Assembly (NCBI RefSeq): GCF_029813115.1
Contig: NZ_JAPZDS010000010.1
Coordinates: forward strand, 62,001-126,000
Source: Aureimonas sp. SK2
GTDB lineage: Bacteria > Pseudomonadota > Alphaproteobacteria > Rhizobiales > Rhizobiaceae
Direction: 5' to 3'
Length of the DNA stretch: 64,000 nt
This document shows positions 7,832 to 16,700 of the stretch, in pieces; the first letter of the stretch is position 1; each line of letters begins with the position of its first letter. Below the pieces are notes generated by a model. The model saw only the letters and a list, made by a program, of their open reading frames with translations. It did not search any database and was not told where the DNA came from. The position numbers and the translations under genes were made by a program.

Positions 7832-8749
7832 ATGCCGACCACCGTCGTCCCCCGCTTCTTCCTCTATGGCGAGCCGCCGCGCGCGCCGGAAGACCGGTTC
7901 CTCCACATGGAGGAGATCGACGACCGCGCCCGACCGGCCGCCTGGCGCATCCTGCCGCATGCCCATGCCGATCTGCACCAGGCCCTCGTGGTGCGCAATG
8001 GCGGCGGCGTAGTCGAGGCCGAAGGCGAGACGCTCGCCTTCGCCGCCCCCGCCGCCCTCCTCGTGCCCGCCGGCACGGTCCACGGGTTCCGGTTCGAGGC
8101 GAGTACGGCAGGCAAGGTCCTCACCCTGTCGGACCCCCTGTACCGGCTGATCGTGCGCAGCGACCCGGCGCTCGGACCCCTATTCGAGGCCGTGCGCCGC
8201 CTGTCCGCGATCGACGGCGCGGCGCTGGGGGAGCGTCTCGACGCGCTCGCCGGGGAACTTGCGGGCGGCGCCACGGCGCGGCGCGGCGCGCTGGTCGCCC
8301 ATGCCACGCTGGTCCTCGTCGCGCTGGCTCGCGCGCTGGAGGGCGAGCCCGCCCCCCTCCAGGCCCAGCCCGGCCAGCATGCCGAGATCGTCGCGCGCTT
8401 CCGCGAGGCGGTCGAGGAGAGCTTCCACACCCAGGTCGAACTCGACGCCTATTGCCGCCGCCTCGGCATCACGATGGGCCGGCTGCGCCTCGCCTGCCGC
8501 GCGGTGGCCGACACGACGCCCGGCCGGATCGTCGCCGACCGGGTGATTCTGGAGGCCCGGCGCGCACTCGTCTATTCCGATCGCCCCGTCTCCGACATCG
8601 CCTACGGGCTCGGCTTCGCCGACCCCGCCTATTTCGCCCGCGCCTTCGCCAGAGCCGTCGGTCAGTCGCCTACGGGTTTCCGGCGACGCTCACGGGAAGC
8701 GGAAGCTCGATCCGCTGCCCCGCCCCCTGTTCAAGTCGCGTCGGGATAA
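7832..8749 (+). CDS. pobR: AraC-family activator PobR
   Basis: A 305-residue AraC/XylS regulator. Its N-terminal half is a cupin ligand domain (PHAHADLHQALVVRNGGG, residues about 40-60). The C-terminal two HTH units end with SDIAYGLGFADPAYFARAFAR (split here across residues 250-275), the family signature. The ATG follows GGAGGAGCCT closely. It is divergent from pobA across about 130 bases and should activate pobA in response to 4-hydroxybenzoate, as shown for PobR in related bacteria. The flanking pobA makes the assignment firm. Confidence 0.9.
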   Translation: MPTTVVPRFFLYGEPPRAPEDRFLHMEEIDDRARPAAWRILPHAHADLHQALVVRNGGGVVEAEGETLAFAAPAALLVPAGTVHGFRFEASTAGKVLTLSDPLYRLIVRSDPALGPLFEAVRRLSAIDGAALGERLDALAGELAGGATARRGALVAHATLVLVALARALEGEPAPLQAQPGQHAEIVARFREAVEESFHTQVELDAYCRRLGITMGRLRLACRAVADTTPGRIVADRVILEARRALVYSDRPVSDIAYGLGFADPAYFARAFARAVGQSPTGFRRRSREAEARSAAPPPVQVASG

Positions 8750-9005
8750 GTGGCTGCGCGTTCGCGCGCCGACGCACGGTCGCGGACCTGCGCCTCTGGG
8801 AACCTCGACGACGAGAACACGCAAGCCGGGCGGGGAGGCGCTCGTCCGGCTGGCTGCGGACGAGCCGATGGTCACGCTGCCGAAGCGCAGCACCATCGTG
8901 GCTCCGCTGGAGATCGAGCGGTTTCCGAAGCATGTCGAGGCCTTGAATGTCGCCCCTGCGGACGATCCGGCCCGCGGCCGCTTGAGACGACAGCCGCGAA
9001 CCGCG

Positions 9006-9566
9006 TCAGAAGCTCGGCGGCGTGCAGGCGCTGACGACCTCGCACGGGTTCGGCCCGACGCATCGGAAGCGGTGCGGCCGGCGGCTCTCGAAGTAGTAGG
9101 CGTCGCCGGGGCCGAGAATGCGACGTTCGTCGTCGACCGTCACCTCGAGCCGGCCCGACAGGACCACCCCACCCTCCTCGCCCTCGTGGACGAGCGGCAC
9201 CTTGCCCGTGTCGGCGCCGGGCTGGTAGCACTCCTTCAGGATCTGGAGAGCGCGCCCGAACATCGTCTCCCCGACCTGCCGGTACGAGATCGCGCCCTTG
9301 CCGATCTCGACCAGTTCCTCCGCCTGGTAGAAGACCTGACGCGGCCGCTCCGGCTCGTAGGCGAAGAACTCCGCGAGCCCGATCGGAATGCCGTCGAGAA
9401 TGCGCTTCAGCGCGCCGACGGACGGGTTCGTCGCGTTCGCCTCGATCAGCGAGATCGTCGAGTTGGTGACGCCCGCCTTCCTCGCGAGCTGGCGCTGCGA
9501 CAGGCCGTGCGCCAAGCGCAGATGCCGCAATCGTCCGCCCACGTCCATGTCCGCCGTTTCGGCCAT
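9006..9566 (-). CDS. XRE-family regulator with C-terminal cupin domain (PuuR-like)
   Basis: A 186-residue regulator. The N-terminal XRE HTH (LRHLRLAHGLSQRQLARKAG then TNSTISLIEAN) spans about residues 12-66. The C-terminal cupin_2 domain (LVHEGEEGGVVLSGRLEVTV) spans about 105-180. This architecture is shared by PuuR and SutR, which sense small metabolites such as putrescine. It is divergent from the class III aminotransferase gene with a 141-base gap, so it most likely controls that gene. The effector is unknown; a polyamine or omega-amino acid would suit. Confidence 0.88.
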   Translation of the reverse strand: MAETADMDVGGRLRHLRLAHGLSQRQLARKAGVTNSTISLIEANATNPSVGALKRILDGIPIGLAEFFAYEPERPRQVFYQAEELVEIGKGAISYRQVGETMFGRALQILKECYQPGADTGKVPLVHEGEEGGVVLSGRLEVTVDDERRILGPGDAYYFESRRPHRFRCVGPNPCEVVSACTPPSF

Positions 9567-9707
9567 CTCACGTGTTTCCCTCGTTCGATAATCGCAACAT
9601 ATCGATCACCGTGACCATACAGATCAATAGGTTGCGGAGAGGAAGAAAAGGACTTGTTCGCGCGCGCGATCGAGCGCCTTCTCCAGGCATCGCTCTGGAG
9701 ATCCGAG

Positions 9708-11045
9708 ATGAACGTCCGCGCCAACCCGAACGCCCCCGTGCTCGACAGCTACTGGATGCCCTTCACCGCCAACCGCCAGTTCAAGAAGGCGCCCCGCCTC
9801 TTCGTCGGCGCGCAGGGCATGCACTACACGACCGACGACGGCCGCACCGTCCTGGACGGGACCGCGGGCCTCTGGTGCGTGAACGCCGGCCACGGTCGCC
9901 GCCAGATCGCGGAAGCCGTCGAGCACCAGCTCAAGACGCTGGACTACGCGCCCTCCTTCCAGATGGGCCACACGATCGCCTTCGACTTCGCCGAGCGCCT
10001 CGCAAAGATCGCTCCGGGCCCTGAAGGCGCCAAGCTCGACCGCGTGTTCTTCACGGGATCGGGGTCCGAGTCCGTCGACACGGCCCTCAAGATCGCGATC
10101 GCCTACCAGCGCGCCATCGGCCAGGGCACGCGGCAGCGCCTGATCGGGCGCGAGCGCGGCTACCATGGCGTCGGCTTCGGCGGCATCTCGGTCGGCGGCC
10201 TCGTCAACAACCGCCGCGTCTTCCCGCAGCTTCCCGGCACCGACCACCTGCGCCACACGTTCGATCCCGTCCGCAACGGCTACGTGAAGGGCCAGCCCGA
10301 GCACGGGGCCGAGCTTGCCGACGACCTGGAGCGCCTCGTCGCCCTCCACGGCGCGGAGACGATCGCCGCCTGCATCGTGGAGCCCGTCGCGGGCTCCACC
10401 GGCGTCCTGCCGCCGCCGAAGGGCTACCTCGAGCGGCTGCGCGCGATCTGCGACCGCCACGGCATCCTCCTCATCTTCGACGAGGTCATCACCGGCTTCG
10501 GGCGCCTCGGCGCGCCCTTCGCGACCGATTTCTTCGGCGTCGTCCCCGACCTCGTCACCACCGCCAAGGGCCTGACCAACGGCGCGCTGCCGATGGGCGC
10601 CGTGTTCGCTGGCCGGAAGGTGCACGACGCGCTGATGCAGGGGCCGGAGGGCGCGATCGAGCTGTTCCACGGCTACACCTATTCCGGCCATCCGGCGGCC
10701 TGCGCCGCCGGGATCGCGACGCTCGACATCTACGAGAGCGAGGGCCTGTTCGCCCGGCCGGCGGAGATCCAGGCGGAGTGGGACGAGGCGATCCACTCGC
10801 TGAAGGGTCTGCCCCACGTCACCGACATCCGCACGATCGGGCTGATTGCCGGCATCGAGCTCGCCTCGCGCGACGGCGCGGTCGGCGCGCGGGCCTACGA
10901 CGTCTTCGTCGACTGCTTCGAGAAGGGCCTCCTCATCCGCGTGACGGGCGACATCATCGCGCTGTCCCCGCCGCTCGTCATCGAGCGGGGGCAGATCGGC
11001 GAGATCGTCGAGACCCTCGGCAAGGCTATCGCCGCCGCAGCCTGA
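9708..11045 (+). CDS. Class III aminotransferase, omega-amino acid (beta-alanine)-pyruvate type
   Basis: A 445-residue PLP enzyme of the omega-amino acid:pyruvate aminotransferase group. Recognisable segments are the start motif DSYWMPFTANRQFK, FFTGSGSESVDTALKIA, the PLP-binding IFDEVITGFGRLG and the Schiff-base lysine in TTAKGLTNGALPMGAV. Length and N-terminus match AptA/OapT enzymes, which move the amino group of beta-alanine, taurine-like or polyamine-derived amino acids to pyruvate. The start is the ATG at 9708; upstream in-frame sequence is promoter region. The divergent XRE-cupin gene is its likely regulator. A perfect 24-bp palindrome follows the stop codon. Confidence 0.9.
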   Translation: MNVRANPNAPVLDSYWMPFTANRQFKKAPRLFVGAQGMHYTTDDGRTVLDGTAGLWCVNAGHGRRQIAEAVEHQLKTLDYAPSFQMGHTIAFDFAERLAKIAPGPEGAKLDRVFFTGSGSESVDTALKIAIAYQRAIGQGTRQRLIGRERGYHGVGFGGISVGGLVNNRRVFPQLPGTDHLRHTFDPVRNGYVKGQPEHGAELADDLERLVALHGAETIAACIVEPVAGSTGVLPPPKGYLERLRAICDRHGILLIFDEVITGFGRLGAPFATDFFGVVPDLVTTAKGLTNGALPMGAVFAGRKVHDALMQGPEGAIELFHGYTYSGHPAACAAGIATLDIYESEGLFARPAEIQAEWDEAIHSLKGLPHVTDIRTIGLIAGIELASRDGAVGARAYDVFVDCFEKGLLIRVTGDIIALSPPLVIERGQIGEIVETLGKAIAAAA

Positions 11046-11066
11046 CGCCCGCCGGAGCCAGAACCA

Positions 11067-11090
11067 GCCGGGTCCCGATCGGGACCCGGC
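11067..11090 (+). terminator. Perfect 24-bp palindrome after the aminotransferase gene
   Basis: An uninterrupted 24-base palindrome with half-site GCCGGGTCCCGA, 22 bases beyond the aminotransferase stop. It folds into a strong GC hairpin but lacks a following T-run, so intrinsic termination is uncertain. It may protect the mRNA 3' end. Confidence 0.5.
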
Positions 11091-11186
11091 GTCGCGACAC
11101 ATCCCGATGCGCAGGCGATCTCAGGACGCGCGGAACAGGCGTCGCCGCCGGCTCAGTGCAGCGCCGTCGGCCGCGTGATGGTTCTG

Positions 11187-11345
11187 TCAGCGAGAGACGA
11201 GACGCACGCCGACAAGTGCGAGCCCGACACCCCGTCAGGCCTGAACGCCCATTTCTTCGTTGAGAAGCAACCAACCGAACAGGGCGGCGAAGGGCGGCAC
11301 GAGCATCGAAAAGACCGCCGAGGCCGTGGAGGCCGTGACAGCCGT
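11187..11345 (-). pseudogene. Remnant of an EamA/DMT-family transporter (C-terminus only, frameshifted)
   Basis: On the minus strand one frame reads VFSMLVPPFAALFGWLLLNE then EMGVQA and hits a stop. Shifting frame, the reading continues RGVGLALVGVRLVSR and stops at 11187. Joined, these form the last transmembrane hairpin of an EamA drug/metabolite transporter, where WLLLNE-x-n-G-x-ALVLVG is the usual pattern. Upstream the frame runs through a few weakly hydrophobic codons to stops, and no N-terminal domain is present. This is a decayed gene end, not an active transporter. Confidence 0.65.
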
Positions 11346-11603
11346 GACGGCCGAAATCAGCCGAGAGCTTCAGCGTCATCTCTCCCCGTTCCGGCTCGTC
11401 GGGCCAACGGCTGGCCGTCTGCTTCTGGACGGCGAACACGCCCGACCGACGACACCCTTCCCGACTGTCAGGCGAGGATCTCCGCAGTCCATGGCGATAT
11501 GGAGCCCCCTTGCTCCGGCGCCCCGACCATCAGGTTGGGTGATCACGAGCCTGCGCACGAGGACGTGCTTGTCCGCCTCTGCTGCAATGCGGTAGAAACA
11601 GGC

Positions 11604-11942
11604 ATGCGCCCTGCGGTTCGGATCTTGCTTCTCCTGCTTACCGTACTCGGCCTCGCTCTGCCGGCCGCGAGCGGGTCAGACGCGCGCAGCGTCGCGGAGG
11701 CCGGCTCGAAGCCTTGTCCCAGCAAGCTCGTCCTCAAGGCCTGCCTCCCCGACACGCGCGACGAGGGGATCGCTCCGCGCGGCGCCACGGCCATCGACGG
11801 CTCCTGCCTCGGCAAGGCCATCGGCGCGCATTCGTTTCTCATGAGCGCTCCAGCGGCTTGCGGCTCGGTGACCTTCGACCTCGCTGCGGCGTCCTGGTCG
11901 GAGTGGTCTTCGCCGCCCCCCGAACCTCCGCCCAGATCCTGA
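11604..11942 (+). CDS. Hypothetical small secreted or membrane-anchored protein
   Basis: A 112-codon ORF. Residues 1-24 form a good signal peptide (MRPAVRILLLLLTVLGLALP, then AAS). The rest is polar with four cysteines after the signal region and ends in an odd tail SWSEWSSPPPEPPPRS. I do not recognise a family. The tail with its proline stretch resembles small periplasmic proteins found beside metal or redox genes in alphaproteobacteria, but this is a loose impression. No clear Shine-Dalgarno sequence is seen, and the frame is open further upstream, so the start is uncertain. It lies before doxX in the same direction. Confidence 0.45.
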   Translation: MRPAVRILLLLLTVLGLALPAASGSDARSVAEAGSKPCPSKLVLKACLPDTRDEGIAPRGATAIDGSCLGKAIGAHSFLMSAPAACGSVTFDLAAASWSEWSSPPPEPPPRS

Positions 11943-12071
11943 CGGTACGACGCCTCGCGCGTCCGCTCACCGTTCGAACATCAGCAACGCCCTCACTTTC
12001 GGCAATCCGCGTCCGAAACCATGCGGCAAGCGCGGCGACGCGCCGGAACGGGCACCTGTCAGGATCATTCC

Positions 12072-12518
12072 ATGTCCAACGTCACCAATCGCAACACACT
12101 CGTCTTTCCGGCCCTAGGCGGTCTCTATGCCCGCCTCGACACCGTGGCCGAGACTCTTCTGCGCGTCGTCTGCGGACTCGCGCTCGTCACCCACGGCTTC
12201 CCGAAGATCATGAACCCCTTCGGAGCGGTCGGGATGGTGGAGGGCCTCGGCTTCTATCCCGGCGTCGTCTGGTCGCCGCTGCTTGCGGCAACCGAGTTCT
12301 TCGGCGGCCTCCTTCTGGCGGTCGGCTTCCTCACGCGCCCCGCGGCGGTGGCGGCGACCATCGTTCTCCTGGTCACCGTCTGGTTTCACTGGGTGACGCA
12401 GGGTCAGGGCTATTCCGGCGCCGAGAAGTCGATCCTCTGGACGGCGATCACGCTCTTCTTCGCGATCCGCGGCGGGAACGCCCACTCCGTGGACGCCCGG
12501 ATCGGCCGGAGCCTTTGA
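12072..12518 (+). CDS. DoxX-family membrane protein
   Basis: A 148-residue protein with four hydrophobic segments. It shows the DoxX family pattern: LLRVVCGLALVTHGFPKI at the first segment, then AATEFFGGLLLAVGFLTRP and a tryptophan-rich third segment. DoxX-like proteins are small inner-membrane proteins linked to redox or sulfur stress; the function of this one is not known. The ATG at 12072 is the natural start. It stands alone between a small secreted protein gene and the convergent fcs-ech-vdh operon, with a strong terminator hairpin after it. Confidence 0.88.
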   Translation: MSNVTNRNTLVFPALGGLYARLDTVAETLLRVVCGLALVTHGFPKIMNPFGAVGMVEGLGFYPGVVWSPLLAATEFFGGLLLAVGFLTRPAAVAATIVLLVTVWFHWVTQGQGYSGAEKSILWTAITLFFAIRGGNAHSVDARIGRSL

Positions 12519-12578
12519 CACCAGCCTCGCCGCCAACGGGAAGCCGGGTGGCGGCGATGGCCCTTCCTGCAACGCAAC

Positions 12579-12610
12579 GAGGGGCGGCGCTGCGAAGCGC
12601 GCCGCCCCTC
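12579..12610 (+). terminator. 12-bp GC hairpin downstream of doxX
   Basis: Perfect inverted repeat GAGGGGCGGCGC / GCGCCGCCCCTC with an 8-base loop, 60 bases after doxX and between convergent genes. No clear T-run is present; it could serve both strands as a terminator or 3'-end hairpin. Confidence 0.6.
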
Positions 12611-12773
12611 ATCCATCGTTCATGCTGCGCGGGCGGCGGTCCAAGTCCGTGTATCCAGAGCCTGCAGTTGCCCGCGCCCAGAACGGATGCCGGCGGATCC
12701 GAGGATCAAGGCGCTTGCGGGCGGGCAACGGGCACATCGACGGACTGCTTCTTCGTGGGTCGCCGAGCTGCGA

Positions 12774-14267
12774 TCAGCCGTTCAAGGTCTCGCGAAGCCT
12801 GTTCTTTCGGATCTTGCCGGTGCTGGTCCTCGGCAGTTCCTCGACGATCTGAAAGTGCTTCGGCACCTTGTAGCGGGCCAGCCGCCCCTCGCAGTGGACG
12901 CGCAACTCCCACTCGGCGTCCTCGCATCCTGGCTTCAGGATGACGAAGGCGTGGCCGACCTCGCCCCAGCGCGTATCCGGCACGCCGATCACCGCCGCAA
13001 GGCTCACCGCCGGGTGGTCGGCCAGCACGCTCTCGATTTCGACCGGGTAGACGTTCTCGCCGCCGGAAATGAACATGTCCTTCCGACGGTCGACGATCGA
13101 TACGAACCCATCTGCGTCGCGTACCGCGATGTCTCCGGTGCGCAGCCATCCGTCGGGCGTGAAGGCGCTCTCGCGCTCGGCCGGGCGATTCCAGTAGCCG
13201 GGCGTGACATGGGGGCCCTTGACGATGATCTCGCCCGCCGTCCCGTCCGGAACATCCCGGTCCAGGGCATCGATGATGCGGATGGCCGTCGCCGGTCCCG
13301 CCTGGCCGACGGCACCGGCATGGGCCGCGATCAATGCAGGGTCGAGCGGCATCCCGAGGATCGTGCCGGCTTCGGTCATGCCGTAGCCGTCCACCATGGC
13401 GACCCCGCGCTCCAGCCACCAGCGGATGTTGGCGGGAGGATTGGGTCCGCCCCCCGTGAACAGTGCTTCGAGCGACCAGTCGTCCGGCCGGAAGCCCTCC
13501 GCATCGCGCAGAGCCGCCGCCATCTGCGGCACGCAGAAGTAATGGGTGATTCCGAGCGCCCGGTCGGCCAGGCGGCCATTGGTGACGGCCGGGTCGAAAC
13601 CGGCCGAGACCAAGACCGTCCCCCCTTGCACGAGCGGCGGCCAGATGGATGTCACCAGACCGATCACATGGAACATCGGCGATTCGGCGAGGAACACCGA
13701 TTTCGACGTCACCTGACCGAGGACGCCGAAATTGACCCCGGTGAAGAACAGCGTCTGGGGCGTCAGGATCACGCCCTTCGGCACCCCCGATGTCCCGGAC
13801 GTGTAGAGGATCACGCAGGGCCTGCCCGCGTCGCCCGGAAGCCCGCGCGGACCGGCCGTGGCGGCTTCGCAGAGCGCGGCAAAGGCCGCGACGTCGAGAA
13901 GCTGCGTGCCTGCCCGCGGGGAGAAACCGGCCGTACCGTCCGTCAGGACGACCGTCGGCGTGCAATCGGCCAGGATCGCATCGAGTTCGGCCAGGGCAAG
14001 GCGCCAGTTCAACGGCGTGAAGATGGCACCCGAGCGGAGGCAGGCCTGCTGGGCGATCACCAGATCGGCGGAGTTGCGCGCGACCGCGGCCAAACGGCCG
14101 CCCGGACCGATGCCGAGCGCGCCGAGCGCGGCTCTCGCCTGCTCGATAGCCCGGTCGAGGGCGCTGTAGGTCCACCGTCGCCCGGAGGCCAGATCGACGA
14201 GGGCGAGTTTGTCCGGGCGCGCCTGCGCGTGCAGGCCAACCGGATCCGGAGCCAACCAGTCGTGCAT
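12774..14267 (-). CDS. fcs: Feruloyl-CoA synthetase (acyl-CoA synthetase, AMP-binding)
   Basis: A 497-residue ANL-superfamily ligase. It has the phosphate-binding loop YTSGTSGVPKGV (about residue 155), GYGMTEAGTILG (about 300), RTGDIAVRDADGF and the C-terminal lysine region TGKIRKNRL. The length matches the short feruloyl-CoA synthetases such as that of Amycolatopsis. It is the third gene of an operon whose other two genes encode the hydratase/lyase and an aromatic aldehyde dehydrogenase. That makes ferulate, p-coumarate or caffeate the substrate, activated with ATP and CoA. The family alone would only say acyl-CoA synthetase; the context carries the specific call. Confidence 0.88.
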   Translation of the reverse strand: MHDWLAPDPVGLHAQARPDKLALVDLASGRRWTYSALDRAIEQARAALGALGIGPGGRLAAVARNSADLVIAQQACLRSGAIFTPLNWRLALAELDAILADCTPTVVLTDGTAGFSPRAGTQLLDVAAFAALCEAATAGPRGLPGDAGRPCVILYTSGTSGVPKGVILTPQTLFFTGVNFGVLGQVTSKSVFLAESPMFHVIGLVTSIWPPLVQGGTVLVSAGFDPAVTNGRLADRALGITHYFCVPQMAAALRDAEGFRPDDWSLEALFTGGGPNPPANIRWWLERGVAMVDGYGMTEAGTILGMPLDPALIAAHAGAVGQAGPATAIRIIDALDRDVPDGTAGEIIVKGPHVTPGYWNRPAERESAFTPDGWLRTGDIAVRDADGFVSIVDRRKDMFISGGENVYPVEIESVLADHPAVSLAAVIGVPDTRWGEVGHAFVILKPGCEDAEWELRVHCEGRLARYKVPKHFQIVEELPRTSTGKIRKNRLRETLNG

Positions 14268-14299
14268 GAATTTGGTCCTTCCTCCCAGTCGAACCGTCG

Positions 14300-15139
14300 T
14301 CAGCCGTGCGTCTTGGTCTTGTCGTAGGCGCCAAGGCCGGGCTTGTAGGTCTTCTCGTCGATGAACTGACGAATGCCTTCCTTGCGTCCCTCGTTGTCGA
14401 AGGAGTTCGCGGCTTCCTGGGCGCGCACGAGGTAGTCCTCGGCCTCGTCATAGGCCATGACGCCGACCCGCCGCACGGCGTCCTTGGTCGCCTTGAGGGC
14501 GACGGGGTTCTTGGACAGGAGCGCCTTGGCGACCTCCTCGACCCGCCCCTTCAGAGCAGCGAGGGGCAGGCTTTCGTTGACCAGCCCCCAGGCGGCGGCC
14601 TTCTGCCCGTCGATCGGCTCGCCCAGCATGGCGTGATACATCGCCTGCCGGAAAGACATGAGCTCGACCGCCACCTTGGTCGCTCCGCCGCCGGGCAGGA
14701 TACCCCAGTTGATCTCTGACAGCCCGAACTTCGCCTCGTCTGCGGCAAAGGCCAGATCGCAGGCGAAGAGCGGACCATAGCCGCCGCCGAAGCACCAGCC
14801 GTTGACCATGGCGATGGTCGGCTTTTGATACCAGCGGAGCCGACGCCACCAGCCGTAGCTCTCGCGCTGGCTTTGCCGCACGCCGGCAAGCCCCTTGGCT
14901 TCGGTCTCGCGGAAATATTCCTTCAGATCCATGCCGGCCGTGAAGGCGCTGCCTTCGCCGGTGAGGACGAGGACCCCCACATCGTCGCGGAACTCCAGCT
15001 CGTCCAGAACGTCCATCATGCGCCGGTTGAGCGCCGGGCTCATGGCGTTGCGCTTCTCGGGGCGATTGAACCGCACCCAGGCGATGCCGTCCGTGATCTC
15101 GGCGACGACGATATCGGTCTTCGTTTCCAACGCACTCAT
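14300..15139 (-). CDS. ech: p-hydroxycinnamoyl-CoA hydratase/lyase (feruloyl-CoA hydratase/lyase)
   Basis: A 279-residue crotonase-fold enzyme, start ATG 15139. Segments such as NRPEKRNAMSP, GMDLKEYFRE, KPTIAMVNGWCFGGGYGP and FGLSEINWGI match the Pseudomonas hydroxycinnamoyl-CoA hydratase-lyase very closely. That includes the glutamate of FGLSEINWG, used in catalysis. It hydrates the side-chain double bond and cleaves off acetyl-CoA, giving vanillin from feruloyl-CoA or 4-hydroxybenzaldehyde from p-coumaroyl-CoA. It sits between vdh (100 bases) and fcs (32 bases). This is the key diagnostic gene for the non-beta-oxidative route. Confidence 0.95.
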   Translation of the reverse strand: MSALETKTDIVVAEITDGIAWVRFNRPEKRNAMSPALNRRMMDVLDELEFRDDVGVLVLTGEGSAFTAGMDLKEYFRETEAKGLAGVRQSQRESYGWWRRLRWYQKPTIAMVNGWCFGGGYGPLFACDLAFAADEAKFGLSEINWGILPGGGATKVAVELMSFRQAMYHAMLGEPIDGQKAAAWGLVNESLPLAALKGRVEEVAKALLSKNPVALKATKDAVRRVGVMAYDEAEDYLVRAQEAANSFDNEGRKEGIRQFIDEKTYKPGLGAYDKTKTHG

Positions 15140-15239
15140 GGTGGTCGTGTCCTTTCGAAGGGAAAAATCATGAAGGCAAGCCGCTCGGCGGCCGGTCTCG
15201 ACAGGCCGGTCGGCCGCTGCTGCAGGCGGGATCGGAACG

Positions 15240-16652
15240 TCAGATCGGGAAGTGGCCGGGTTCGGTCTCGACCGTGATCCAGCGCAGCTCGGTGAATTCC
15301 GCGATGCCGGCCCTGCCGCCGAAGCGGCCGTAGCCCGACGCCCCGACGCCGCCGAACGGCATCTGCGCCTCGTCGTGCACCGTCGCGCCATTCACATGGC
15401 AGATGCCCGAGCGAATCTGGCGGGCGACCCGAAGACCCTGTGCGGCGTCGCGCGTGAAGACGGAGGCGGACAGTCCGTACTCGGTATCGTTGGCGATCCG
15501 GACGGCATCCGCCTCGTCGCGAGCCCGGATTACCGCCACGACCGGGCCGAAGCTTTCCTCGCGATACAGCCGCATGGCGGACGTCACGCCGCTCACGACG
15601 TGGGCGGGCACGAGAACGCCGTCCGCGGCGCCGGCCGCCATCACTTCGGCGCCCTTGGCTCGGGCGTCCTCGACGAGGCTTTCGAGCTTCTCCCTGGTCT
15701 TGAGATCCACCACGGCGCCGAGAGGCGAGACCCCGACCCGCGGGTCGCCGGCCGTGAGCGTCCGGACCTTGACGGCAAACCGTTCGAGAAAGGCGTCCGC
15801 AACGGCGTCGACGACGATGATCCGCTCCGTCGACATGCAGATCTGACCCTGGTTGAAGAAGGCGCCGAAGGCCGCAGCCTTCACGGCCTCGTCCAGGTCG
15901 GCATTGTCCAGAACCAGAAGGGGCGCCTTGCCGCCCAGTTCGAGCACACAGGGCTTGAGGTTCTCGGCGGCGCGAACCGCCACGATGCGCCCGACGGCCG
16001 TGGAGCCCGTGAAGTTGACGCGGCGCACCGCCGGATGATCGATCAGAGCGCCGACGACGTCGGCCGCATCCTCTGGCGCATTGGTGACGAGCTGGACGAC
16101 GCCCTCCGGCAGTCCGGCCTCGCTCAAAGCCTCGACGATCAGGCCGTGCGTGCGCGGGCAGAGTTCGCTGGCCTTCAGAACCACGGCATTGCCGCAGGCG
16201 AGCGGGGTGGCCAGCGCCCTGACACCCAGGATGACCGGTGCGTTCCAGGGCGCGATCCCGAGGACGACGCCCGCCGGTTCGCGCACCGCCATCGCCAGAC
16301 AACCCGGCTTGTCGGACGGGATGACTTCACCGCAGACCTGCGTCGTCAGGGCGGCGGCCTCGCGCAGCATCGAGGCGGCCAGCATGACGTTGAAGCGCGC
16401 CCAGGCCTGCGTCGCACCGATCTCGGCCATCATCGCGTCGGTGAAGGCATCGGCCTTCGCGGCGAGGGCATCCGCAGCCTTCAGAAGCGCCGCGCGGCGC
16501 GCGTTGGGCCCGAGCGCCGCCCATGACGGCATGGCCCGCGCCGCGGCATCAACGGCTGCCCGCGCCTCTTCCGGCGTCTGGGCGGGCGCCTCGCTCGCGA
16601 CGTCGCCGCTGATCGGATCGATCCGGCGGAACAGGTGTCCGGTGGTCGTCAT
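15240..16652 (-). CDS. vdh: Vanillin (aromatic aldehyde) dehydrogenase
   Basis: A 470-residue NAD(P)-dependent aldehyde dehydrogenase. It has the NAD-binding segment GIAPWNAPVILGVRALA (about 145), NFTGSTAVGR, the general-base glutamate in LELGGKAP (about 250) and the catalytic cysteine in NQGQICMST (about 284). It belongs to the salicylaldehyde/vanillin dehydrogenase group. First gene of the vdh-ech-fcs operon, it would oxidise vanillin to vanillate and 4-hydroxybenzaldehyde to 4-hydroxybenzoate, feeding VanAB and PobA encoded in the first 8 kb. Divergent from the MarR regulator across 134 bases. Confidence 0.92.
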   Translation of the reverse strand: MTTTGHLFRRIDPISGDVASEAPAQTPEEARAAVDAAARAMPSWAALGPNARRAALLKAADALAAKADAFTDAMMAEIGATQAWARFNVMLAASMLREAAALTTQVCGEVIPSDKPGCLAMAVREPAGVVLGIAPWNAPVILGVRALATPLACGNAVVLKASELCPRTHGLIVEALSEAGLPEGVVQLVTNAPEDAADVVGALIDHPAVRRVNFTGSTAVGRIVAVRAAENLKPCVLELGGKAPLLVLDNADLDEAVKAAAFGAFFNQGQICMSTERIIVVDAVADAFLERFAVKVRTLTAGDPRVGVSPLGAVVDLKTREKLESLVEDARAKGAEVMAAGAADGVLVPAHVVSGVTSAMRLYREESFGPVVAVIRARDEADAVRIANDTEYGLSASVFTRDAAQGLRVARQIRSGICHVNGATVHDEAQMPFGGVGASGYGRFGGRAGIAEFTELRWITVETEPGHFPI

Positions 16653-16700
16653 CTGGTCTCCTCCCCAGACGCTCCAGGGCCGCAGGGCTCCTGGAACATT

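Noticed and set aside
5594-8749. Plus-strand open frame of about 1050 codons running opposite the esterase and pobA into pobR
   Set aside because: It is a shadow of genes with GC-rich third positions; only the pobR part (from 7832) has protein-like sequence and a Shine-Dalgarno site.
8750-9005. Protein-like plus-strand frame containing VTLPKRSTIVAPLEIERF in the gap after pobR
   Set aside because: It has no clear start, runs on opposite the XRE gene, and matches no family I recognise; perhaps an old gene fragment, not supportable.
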